Below, in pieces: positions 1 to 6,852 of a stretch of DNA of 50,839 nt. This DNA comes from an uncultured Saprospiraceae bacterium (GTDB lineage: Bacteria > Bacteroidota > Bacteroidia > Chitinophagales > Saprospiraceae). The position numbers were made by a program, and so were the translations under genes. The first letter of the stretch is position 1, and every line of letters starts with the position of its first letter. Below the pieces are notes generated by a model. That model ran no database searches, was not told the origin of the DNA, and saw only the letters and a program-made list of their open reading frames with translations. The stretch covers positions 1 through 50,839 of the forward strand of contig CALIHL010000014.1 in the NCBI GenBank assembly GCA_938022935.1, in the 5' to 3' direction.

Positions 1-432
1 TATATCTTCGATTGTAGAGATCGCGGTGCCGTTGATGGATATAATCCTATCCCCTTCTCTTATGTCAGCCTTAGCGGCTCCTGAACCCTCTATAACACTT
101 GCAACTTCTGCTGCTCCATTGTCAAAGTTTAAGTTGACTCCAATAGTTGGGCGCTTAGGCTTCTTATCAAATAAATCAATTGTGTTTTCTCCAAAACCTA
201 AACCTTCTAAATCAAACATACCCATCATAGGCATATCATCACCTTCTAGTAAGTCTTGAATCTCTTGCTCGTCATATCTTCCATTGAGTCGCTTCGTTTG
301 TTTTGAGATAACATTCCCTTGTTCATCGACCGTCTTTTCAATGATGATGACTTCTTTCTCTGAGTCTTGTGCGTTAGCACTCAAGAAAGAAAAACAAGCG
401 ATAAGGATAAAGGTGGTGTTTAGATAATTCAT
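1..432 (-). CDS. Secreted PDZ-domain protein (N-terminal part; C-terminus outside window)
   Basis: The reading frame opens at the ATG at 432 and is still open at base 1, so 144 codons are visible. The protein begins with a signal peptide (MNYLNTTFILIACFSFLSANAQ), followed by a charged, Met-rich linker of about 65 residues. It then enters the first half of a PDZ domain: a PTIGVNLNF strand, an acidic turn, and the typical AAKADIREGDRIISINGTAI stretch. PDZ domains bind protein C-termini; in exported Bacteroidota proteins they occur in proteases and scaffold proteins. No catalytic domain is visible in this part, so protease versus scaffold cannot be decided. It is divergent from the histidine kinase at 564, with a Bacteroidota-type -7 motif at 457-464 just upstream. 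Confidence 0.8.
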   Translation of the reverse strand, partial: MNYLNTTFILIACFSFLSANAQDSEKEVIIIEKTVDEQGNVISKQTKRLNGRYDEQEIQDLLEGDDMPMMGMFDLEGLGFGENTIDLFDKKPKRPTIGVNLNFDNGAAEVASVIEGSGAAKADIREGDRIISINGTAISTIEDI

Positions 433-456
433 CGAGACCAATGTTTTTAGCTTTGC

Positions 457-464
457 CAAAAGTA
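457..464 (-). promoter_or_regulatory. Putative promoter -7 element for the PDZ gene
   Basis: On the minus strand the bases read TACTTTTG, matching the Bacteroidota -7 consensus TAnnTTTG, 24 nt upstream of the ATG at 432. No good TTTG -33 partner is present at 17-23 nt; only TTTAG is seen near 488-492. Confidence 0.4.
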
Positions 465-563
465 AAATTGTCTCAATTATAATTTTACTAAAGATCAGTT
501 AAAACATAGGTAAACGCTCTTAAATTAAATCGAACAGAGCTTATTTAGTAGTTTAATCATCAC

Positions 564-1982
564 ATGGAGAAACGCACCATACAGGCTATCATCATATTAA
601 TGAGTGTTGCACTCATAGGCATCTGTGTCATCCAGTTCTATTGGTTAAAAAACGGTATCGATCTCGAGGCGCAAAATTTTGATAATCAAGTAAGATATTC
701 TCTCAACAGAGTTAAGCAGAATCTTGAAGATGATGCGAACGATATTGAAAATATAAAAAGAGGCCAGTCGTCCATATTCAACAAGGACAAGGACCCTCTT
801 GAGAAAATATTTAAACCCACATTAGATGGATTTGTAAGAGAAAAATACGAATCACAAGTTGCTAATATAGCGTGGTTACTAAACCCAGAATATGCTCTTG
901 GAACTATATCCCCTCCCGACTTAAGTAGATACCTGCGTGTTGAGCTCTTGAGTCAAGGTATAGATCTGAACTACGACTTCGGAGTATACTCAAATGATGA
1001 AGAGGATTATATTATCACCAATGGAAAGTTTAGTGTTGTAAATGTAAGTGGTAGCTCAAGTGATAGTGGTGTATCCACAAGACTTTCCCAATCTATGTAT
1101 CAAGTAAACCTATTTGATAGTGAGGGCAGAACTACTGTTGGTTCTTTGAGAATCTTCTTTCCTGAAAAGACGTCATTTCTCTTAAAGTCAGTTCTTCCAG
1201 CTTTGATCAGTTCGATACTTCTGACAGGTCTTATCTTGTTTTGCTTCGTATACACGATCAATGTGATCTTGACACAAAAGAAAGTGTCCTTGATGAAGAC
1301 TGATTTCATCAATAACATGACGCATGAGTTTAAGACACCCATAGCTACCATATCTCTTGCAGCAGACTCTATAGGCAACCCAATGGTTAAGGGCAATGAA
1401 AAGCTTATCGATCGATATGCCGATATTATCAAACAAGAAAACAAACGTATGCTTACTCAGGTCGAGAAGGTCTTGCAGATCGCTCGTCTTGATAAAAAAG
1501 ACTTTACCCTTAAGCTTGTGGATATTAACCTGAACGACCAAGTCACTATAGCAGTTGAAAACACAAGGCTAAGAGTCAATCAAAGAGATGGTAAGATAGA
1601 AGCCTATCTAAAGGCTAAGAATGCTAAAGTATTAGGAGATCAAAACCATATAAGCAATGTCCTTCATAACCTCTTGGACAATGCTATCAAGTACTCCCCA
1701 GAACCTCCAGACATCATCATCACAACTAACGATGTAGCAAACGGAGTTGAAATCACAGTAGCGGATAAAGGAATAGGTATGTCCAAAGAGGACTTAAAGA
1801 GAATATTTGAGAAATTTTATAGAGTTAGCACTGGCAATCTGCATGATGTGAAAGGTTTTGGACTTGGACTAAGCTATGTCAAGGCTATAACTGATGCTCA
1901 TAAAGGAAAAGTCAAAGCACAAAGTGAGTTAGGGAAAGGAAGCTCTTTCACTGTTTATTTACCGCACGATCTTAACCTATGA
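564..1982 (+). CDS. Membrane sensor histidine kinase
   Basis: 472 residues with the classic sensor layout. There is an N-terminal membrane helix (about residues 7-28), a periplasmic sensing region of about 180 residues with no domain I recognise, a second helix (about 212-235), then HisKA and HATPase_c. The H box is MTHEFKTP, with phospho-acceptor His254. The N box (NVLHNLLDNAIKYSP), G1 box (VADKGIGMS) and G2 box (GFGLGLSYVK) are all intact, so the enzyme should be active. The kinase gene precedes its regulator (2066), and the 83-nt gap between them suggests co-transcription. Size and pairing resemble the RprX/RprY systems of Bacteroidetes (inference). The signal sensed is unknown. Confidence 0.93.
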   Translation: MEKRTIQAIIILMSVALIGICVIQFYWLKNGIDLEAQNFDNQVRYSLNRVKQNLEDDANDIENIKRGQSSIFNKDKDPLEKIFKPTLDGFVREKYESQVANIAWLLNPEYALGTISPPDLSRYLRVELLSQGIDLNYDFGVYSNDEEDYIITNGKFSVVNVSGSSSDSGVSTRLSQSMYQVNLFDSEGRTTVGSLRIFFPEKTSFLLKSVLPALISSILLTGLILFCFVYTINVILTQKKVSLMKTDFINNMTHEFKTPIATISLAADSIGNPMVKGNEKLIDRYADIIKQENKRMLTQVEKVLQIARLDKKDFTLKLVDINLNDQVTIAVENTRLRVNQRDGKIEAYLKAKNAKVLGDQNHISNVLHNLLDNAIKYSPEPPDIIITTNDVANGVEITVADKGIGMSKEDLKRIFEKFYRVSTGNLHDVKGFGLGLSYVKAITDAHKGKVKAQSELGKGSSFTVYLPHDLNL

Positions 1983-2065
1983 AATAAATCTTAAAATTAG
2001 TTGTTAAAAAAAGTGACTTATATATATAAACTGCATCTAAACTTAATACCAAACGATAAACTGCT

Positions 2066-2788
2066 ATGCCACAACAAAAAATATTACTTGTTGAGGACGA
2101 TAGAAATTTCGGGGATGTACTTCGGTCATATTTAGAAATGCATCAGTATGATGTAACGCTTGCCACAGATGGAGAAGCTGGATATGACACTTATAAAAGT
2201 GGGAAGTACGATCTGTGTATTCTAGACGTCATGATGCCCAAGAAAGATGGGTTTACTCTCGGTCGAGAGATCAAGGAAGACAACGCCGATGTGCCTGTCA
2301 TTTTCTTGACTGCTAAGTCACTTAAAGAAGATGTAATCGATGGTTTCAAAATCGGAGCCGATGACTACATCACTAAACCTTTTAATAGCGAAGAGTTGCT
2401 ATACAGAGTACAGGCTGTACTGAAGAGAACAACTCTACCAGTCAATCCGAATTCTGATAAGAAGGAGTTTGTTATTGGTAACTATATATTTAATTATCCA
2501 CTGCGCATCTTGACCTTTGATCCTGGAGGGGAAAAAGAAAAGGACAAGTTATCACCTAAAGAAGCTCACCTACTAAGACTGTTCTGTCTACATAAGAACA
2601 ATGTCTTATCAAGGTCTGAAGCCTTAGTTGAGATCTGGGAAGAGGATAATTACTTCACGGCTCGTAGTATGGATGTCTTCGTTACCAAGTTGCGTAAGTA
2701 TCTAAAGAAGGATACCAACTTAGAGATTGTAAACATCCACGGTAACGGATTTAGACTGATAGATAAGACTGAAGTAGAAGACTACTAG
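2066..2788 (+). CDS. OmpR-family response regulator
   Basis: 240 residues with an N-terminal receiver domain (about 1-120) and a C-terminal winged-helix DNA-binding domain (about 135-235). The receiver has the acidic pair Glu10/Asp11, the phospho-acceptor Asp54 (CILDVMMP), the switch Thr in VIFLTAKS and the conserved Lys in DDYITKPF. The C-terminus ends with the OmpR/PhoB-type stretch FVTKLRKYLKKD...VNIHGNGFRLI. It lies 83 nt after the histidine kinase on the same strand, so the two almost certainly form a pair. It resembles RprY-type regulators. Its targets cannot be inferred from this window. It ends tail to tail with the ROK kinase gene, 39 nt away. Confidence 0.94.
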   Translation: MPQQKILLVEDDRNFGDVLRSYLEMHQYDVTLATDGEAGYDTYKSGKYDLCILDVMMPKKDGFTLGREIKEDNADVPVIFLTAKSLKEDVIDGFKIGADDYITKPFNSEELLYRVQAVLKRTTLPVNPNSDKKEFVIGNYIFNYPLRILTFDPGGEKEKDKLSPKEAHLLRLFCLHKNNVLSRSEALVEIWEEDNYFTARSMDVFVTKLRKYLKKDTNLEIVNIHGNGFRLIDKTEVEDY

Positions 2789-2827
2789 TCAACTACTGCT
2801 ACTCCATCTCTCCAAAATATTGTGTGA

Positions 2828-3580
2828 TTATAGTGAGCTTGCTTTTTGACAAGCCATGGCCGCTCCTGTTATACCTGCATCATTGCCCATAGCAGCATGG
2901 ACAATCTTTGTATTCACGTCTATGTATTGGCTAAACTTTGTATCAAAATATTTACTGACTCCGCCACCTAAAATGATAAGATCAGGGCTAATCAATAGAT
3001 CTACATGATTGAGATAAGTATTGAGTTCTTTGCCCCACTCCTTCCATGATAGGTCCTTGCGCTTTCTTGCACCATTAGAAGCATAGTGTTCGAAAACACT
3101 CTTTTTGTATAGAAGATGCCCGAACTCAGAATTAGGAAATAGCTTTCCATTTAAGAAAATACCTGAACCTATACCAGTACCAAGCGTGATCAATATAACA
3201 GTGCCCATGACTCCCTTCCCTTTGCCATGTGTCATCTCTGCCACTGATGCTGCGTCTGCGTCATTTACGAAAGTGACATCACTACCTGTATGCTCTTTAA
3301 AGTACTCGCTCAGATTAAGGTTCATCCATCCTTTGTCAATATTGGCTGCTGAGTGACAGATGCCTTCCTTGATGATCGATGGAAAACCACATCCGAATGG
3401 TTTACCTCTCCAGTTCATATCGTCAATCAACTGATTGATCACAACCATGACACTTTCAGGTGTACTTGGCTTAGGAGTACCGTACTTTATCTTTTTAGAG
3501 ATAAACTCACCTTTCTCTGTATCTACAATGGCTCCTTTTATACCGGTGCCTCCTACATCGATTCCTAATATTTCTGCCAT
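2828..3580 (-). CDS. ppgK: ROK-family sugar kinase, polyphosphate-glucokinase type
   Basis: 250 residues. The N-terminal phosphate-binding motif GIDVGGTGIKGA, the catalytic-region motif VNDADAAS (Asp107), the second phosphate loop LGTGIGSGIFLNG and the FGHLL stretch all match the ROK family. Two features favour the polyphosphate glucokinase branch over ordinary glucokinases: the short length and the SPDLIILGGGVSK motif with no Cys-rich zinc-binding motif. The expected reaction is phosphorylation of glucose to glucose-6-phosphate using polyphosphate and/or ATP in the cytoplasm. It lies 40 nt downstream of the PKD-cyclophilin gene on the same strand and may be the last gene of that long operon. 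Donor preference cannot be told from sequence. Confidence 0.85.
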   Translation of the reverse strand: MAEILGIDVGGTGIKGAIVDTEKGEFISKKIKYGTPKPSTPESVMVVINQLIDDMNWRGKPFGCGFPSIIKEGICHSAANIDKGWMNLNLSEYFKEHTGSDVTFVNDADAASVAEMTHGKGKGVMGTVILITLGTGIGSGIFLNGKLFPNSEFGHLLYKKSVFEHYASNGARKRKDLSWKEWGKELNTYLNHVDLLISPDLIILGGGVSKYFDTKFSQYIDVNTKIVHAAMGNDAGITGAAMACQKASSL

Positions 3581-3620
3581 GACTGACGATTCCTTTTCTG
3601 TGTGATGACGAACTTTGTTG

Positions 3621-4511
3621 CTACTTGATGACTGTGATCTTCATGGTTACATCCTCTTGAGGCCTGTCCCCTGGAAGTGTTCTTACAGCAGCGATCTTAT
3701 CTATGACGTCTAAACCCTCGATAACTTGACCGAAGACCGTATAGTCCTGATCTAAGAAGGGCACACCGCCATTTTCTTCGTAATTAGAGAGTACATCATC
3801 TGGATAGTTGATACCCAATCGAGCCTCTTGTTGCTTCAAGTTGGCAATTTGCACTGCTTTACCTTGCACAATATAGAACTGAGATCCACTCGACTTCTTC
3901 ATCGGGTTAGATGGTCCACCTATCCTCGCAGCGGCAAGAGCACCTTTGGTATGAGCTAGCTGTGGCGTTATCTCGGCATCGATCTGATACCCAGGCCCAC
4001 CAGAACCAAGTCTTACAGACTGGTCCGCTCCTCTAGAATTGGGATCTCCTCCTTGCACCATAAAACCAGATATGACTCTATGAAATAAGAGATCATTATA
4101 ATACCCTTCTTCTGCAAGTTTTATAAAGTTGTCACGGTGTTTAGGTGTAGCGTCATACAACTCTGCTATCATCATACCGTGATTGGTTTCAATCTTTATT
4201 AGACACTTTTCTGGTGCTTCCACAAATATTTCTTTTTTGACTTCTTTAATCTTTTTGCCGGCTGTTCCTTTGAGAGTCACCACATAATTACCTGATAGAT
4301 AGTATGTGTGATTAGGTGCGCTATCCTGTGATGTTACACCATCTCCAAAATCCCAATGGAAAGATTCGCAATTAGTCTCTTCTAATTCGAAGGCAAACTT
4401 AGCAGGAACATTGGTTTTTGTAGGCTCTTTAACCATAAATCCTAAAGTTGTCTTAGAACAAGACGCAAGTAGGACACAGCCTAAGAGTATGAGGTACTTA
4501 TAATCTAACAT
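3621..4511 (-). CDS. PKD-domain cyclophilin-type peptidyl-prolyl isomerase lipoprotein
   Basis: The start is taken at the ATG at 4511, where the protein begins MLDYKYLILLGCVLLASCSK with a clean lipobox (LASC). The longer frame from 4535 only adds residues overlapping the previous gene. After the lipid-anchored Cys comes a PKD domain (about residues 25-95, core WDFGDG) and then a cyclophilin domain (about 105-296) with the catalytic FHRV, FMVQGGDP and GSQFYIV motifs. It should catalyse proline cis-trans isomerisation on the periplasmic or outer side of the membrane; the PKD module probably positions it by protein or glycan contact (inference). It starts 1 nt after the stop of the neighbouring cyclophilin (4513-5163), which suggests a tandem duplication with PKD gain. 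Confidence 0.9.
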   Translation of the reverse strand: MLDYKYLILLGCVLLASCSKTTLGFMVKEPTKTNVPAKFAFELEETNCESFHWDFGDGVTSQDSAPNHTYYLSGNYVVTLKGTAGKKIKEVKKEIFVEAPEKCLIKIETNHGMMIAELYDATPKHRDNFIKLAEEGYYNDLLFHRVISGFMVQGGDPNSRGADQSVRLGSGGPGYQIDAEITPQLAHTKGALAAARIGGPSNPMKKSSGSQFYIVQGKAVQIANLKQQEARLGINYPDDVLSNYEENGGVPFLDQDYTVFGQVIEGLDVIDKIAAVRTLPGDRPQEDVTMKITVIK

Positions 4512-4512
4512 A

Positions 4513-5163
4513 TTATCCTTTAGTGATTCTGACATTCATTTTTACATCTTGAACAGGTCGGTCTCGCCCATCTTTAGGTACAGCTGCTATCTTATCTAAC
4601 ACATCAAAGCCATCAATCAACTCACCGAAGACGGTGTAGTCCATATCCAACTGGGGTGTGCCGCCAACTTCGAGATACTTGGCCACCTGTGCTTCGTTAT
4701 AAGTTATTCCTTTTTGTTTTGCCCATCCGTCCAGCGTCGGCTTTGTGATCGGTGTGCCATGCACTATGTAGAACTGAGATCCACTTGATTCTTTATTAGG
4801 GTTCACATTATCAGGCGTTCTTGCCGCTGCCAGTGTACCTTTATAATGAGGTGCGGCAATCTTAGCTGGGATCGTATAACCTGGCCCACCATTGCCTAAA
4901 GGAGCGCCAGTTGGCGCATCTCTAGAGTTTGGATCGCCACCTTGGATCATGAATCCACTCATCACTCTATGAAAAAGCAAGCCATCGTAAAAGTCTGCTT
5001 CTGCTAACTTTATAAAGTTGTCCCTATGGGCTGGTGTCGAATCATAAAGCTTAGCTTTCATTGTACCGAAATCCGTCTCGATCACTACGACAGTATCTTG
5101 CTGACCGCATGACACGAGTAACATGCCCATCAAAAAGGAAAATAAGATGATATTATTCTTCAT
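4513..5163 (-). CDS. Cyclophilin-type peptidyl-prolyl isomerase lipoprotein
   Basis: 216 residues starting MKNNIILFSFLMGMLLVSCGQ, a lipoprotein signal with lipobox LVSC. The rest is a single cyclophilin domain with FHRVMSGFMIQGGDPNS (catalytic Arg), GNGGPGY and GSQFYIVHG, plus an insertion rich in Lys and Tyr before the TVFGELIDGFDVLDKI motif, as is usual in Bacteroidota cyclophilins. Its role is periplasmic or envelope protein folding. It overlaps the preceding small gene by 11 nt and is followed after 1 nt by a paralogue carrying a PKD domain, so the three are translated from one transcript. Confidence 0.93.
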   Translation of the reverse strand: MKNNIILFSFLMGMLLVSCGQQDTVVVIETDFGTMKAKLYDSTPAHRDNFIKLAEADFYDGLLFHRVMSGFMIQGGDPNSRDAPTGAPLGNGGPGYTIPAKIAAPHYKGTLAAARTPDNVNPNKESSGSQFYIVHGTPITKPTLDGWAKQKGITYNEAQVAKYLEVGGTPQLDMDYTVFGELIDGFDVLDKIAAVPKDGRDRPVQDVKMNVRITKG

Positions 5164-5524
5164 AAGCCAATGATGATGTTATTGATGATGTATCGAAGTA
5201 TTTGATTACACACTCTTTTAAAAGTCGCTCTTGTGCTTTTTCTCCTTCTGCTGGCACTGTTCTGACTTGCTTGAAGTGCGGCCATCCCTCATCGTCCTTT
5301 CCTACGTAATCGAAGTATCCTTCAGTCGATAGAAGATGACATGTTGCCACATGCATCAGATCCCACTTTTCCTCCTTAGTGAATGAGGTGCGAACAACAT
5401 GAGCTTCTTGGATACCGATCAACAAAAGGATAATCTGAAGATCGGGCAGACCATCCTGACCCATGGCATCCTTAACGAGATGCCGGATCCTCAGCCAATC
5501 AAAATCCATTTGCCAATCTTCCAT
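5153..5524 (-). CDS. Conserved small cytoplasmic protein of unknown function
   Basis: I do not recognise a named family. The frame can open at 5566, but the Met at 5524 (MEDWQMDFDWLRIRHLVKDA) is preferred: a strong Bacteroidota promoter (-7 at 5541-5548, -33 at 5568-5571) lies between the two candidates, so the transcript would begin downstream of the longer start. The resulting protein is 123 residues, with no signal peptide or membrane segment, mostly alpha-helical by appearance, with an acidic-aromatic stretch (FDYVGKDDEGWPHF) in the middle. Its stop overlaps the cyclophilin start by 11 nt, so expression is coupled to the two isomerases. Confidence 0.7.
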   Translation of the reverse strand: MEDWQMDFDWLRIRHLVKDAMGQDGLPDLQIILLLIGIQEAHVVRTSFTKEEKWDLMHVATCHLLSTEGYFDYVGKDDEGWPHFKQVRTVPAEGEKAQERLLKECVIKYFDTSSITSSLAYEE

Positions 5525-5540
5525 ATAAAAAATTAAGGCG

Positions 5541-5571
5541 CAAATATACCCTATCTCATCCTCCATACAAA
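5541..5571 (-). promoter_or_regulatory. Bacteroidota-type promoter inside the operon, for the small protein and cyclophilins
   Basis: On the minus strand a TTTG -33 element (5568-5571) is followed after 19 nt by TATATTTG (5541-5548), a full match to TAnnTTTG. The following GCGCC is typical of the region around the transcription start in this phylum. It sits 17 nt upstream of the preferred start codon at 5524 and gives this sub-operon its own expression. Confidence 0.6.
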
Positions 5572-5607
5572 GGATCAGCGGGCCATTACTTCAATTACTA
5601 ACTGTTT

Positions 5608-6831
5608 CTACTCCATACGAACGTAAGCTGATACTTGAGCAGCTCTGAGCGCTGCAGGGATAGATGCCAATACACCCAATATCAAAACCGTTATCATCAC
5701 AATGAGCACATCAAAGACATGCATCTCCATCGGATAGTTAGTAATCGAAAATCCATCAGGAACTGTAAGTATGCCAACGTTCTTCTGCAAAAGGTAAAAA
5801 AGAGCTGAAAATCCTAATCCAATTAAAAACCCAACAGAGCTGATCATTGCCCCTTCCATCAAAAAAATCTTTCTGATCATGTTCTTGGTCGCACCGTAAC
5901 TCTGCAAAACCGACAAGTCCTTACGCTTCTCCAGTACAATCATCCATAAGCATCCTATCACATTAAATATGATCAAGATTAAAGTAAAACTAAAGATGAG
6001 GTAGGAAGACCACTTCTCAATATTCATAATCTTCAGTATAGAAGCTTCTTGTTCTAAGCGATTAGCAATATTATACGTTTCCTCTGGAAAAATCGAAGCC
6101 ATAGACTTCTCTACATCGCTGGTGCTGTATGAAGAGTCTATCTTCACTTCAAGTGCTGAGACTTGACCTCTTAGGTCCAATAGACCTGATGCTAAATCAT
6201 AATCTATAATAATATAGCGGTAGTCCTTTTCATTTTTAATAGAAAAAACACCAGAGACTAAAAGTCCTCTTGTCTTAAAGTCTCGATCTAAGGGACCTCT
6301 CTTCTTTCTATTAGGAACGGAGATCCTTAAGGACTCTATCTTACTGACTAAAGAGATATTAAGGGTATTGTATATGCCATTTCCTATCACAGCGAAATAC
6401 TGATCATTATCTCCTTTAAGGGTTACGCTTCCTTCTCTTAGTGCGTTGTTTAGATCAGTGACCTCATTAAAGTGTGTATCAACACCTTTCATTATACCAA
6501 TCTGCTGCTTGCTATTATACTCGAAGTGTGCAACCTCTTCTATCACTTTGGATACTGAAACCACTCCGGGTAAGCTTTCTAATTGAACAAGTATTTCAGT
6601 ATCCAACTTGAAGAACTTCCCTTCATTGAGCGAGATCTTATAATCTGGGTTATAATTATCGAGATTGCTTGTTGTCAATAGTTCGAATCCATTGAAGACG
6701 GACATGATCAATATAAGTGCAGCAGTGCCTATCGCAATACCTAAAGCAGAGATGCCAGTTATGATGTTGATGGCATTGGTACTTTTTTTACCAAAAAGGT
6801 ACCGCCTAGCGATCTGAAAAGAAACATTCAT
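5608..6831 (-). CDS. FtsX/LolE-family ABC transporter permease
   Basis: 407 residues with the MacB/FtsX/LolE topology: a membrane helix near residues 20-45 (NIITGISALGIAIGTAALIL), a large periplasmic domain (about 50-275), then three helices (about 280-310, 325-350, 370-395). This layout matches lipoprotein-releasing LolC/LolE permeases, which extract lipoproteins from the inner membrane with the ATPase LolD. No ATPase gene is adjacent, so the partner must be encoded elsewhere. It lies 21 nt after the GH3 fusion gene in the same operon. Being beside two or more lipoprotein genes fits a role in lipoprotein sorting, but the family also includes permeases with other tasks. Confidence 0.85.
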   Translation of the reverse strand: MNVSFQIARRYLFGKKSTNAINIITGISALGIAIGTAALILIMSVFNGFELLTTSNLDNYNPDYKISLNEGKFFKLDTEILVQLESLPGVVSVSKVIEEVAHFEYNSKQQIGIMKGVDTHFNEVTDLNNALREGSVTLKGDNDQYFAVIGNGIYNTLNISLVSKIESLRISVPNRKKRGPLDRDFKTRGLLVSGVFSIKNEKDYRYIIIDYDLASGLLDLRGQVSALEVKIDSSYSTSDVEKSMASIFPEETYNIANRLEQEASILKIMNIEKWSSYLIFSFTLILIIFNVIGCLWMIVLEKRKDLSVLQSYGATKNMIRKIFLMEGAMISSVGFLIGLGFSALFYLLQKNVGILTVPDGFSITNYPMEMHVFDVLIVMITVLILGVLASIPAALRAAQVSAYVRME

Positions 6832-6852
6832 TGAAAGGCCAATGATAAGTAA

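Noticed and set aside
5525..5566. Longer start for the small protein before the cyclophilins
   Set aside because: The -7 promoter element lies inside this extension, so the transcript starts after it.
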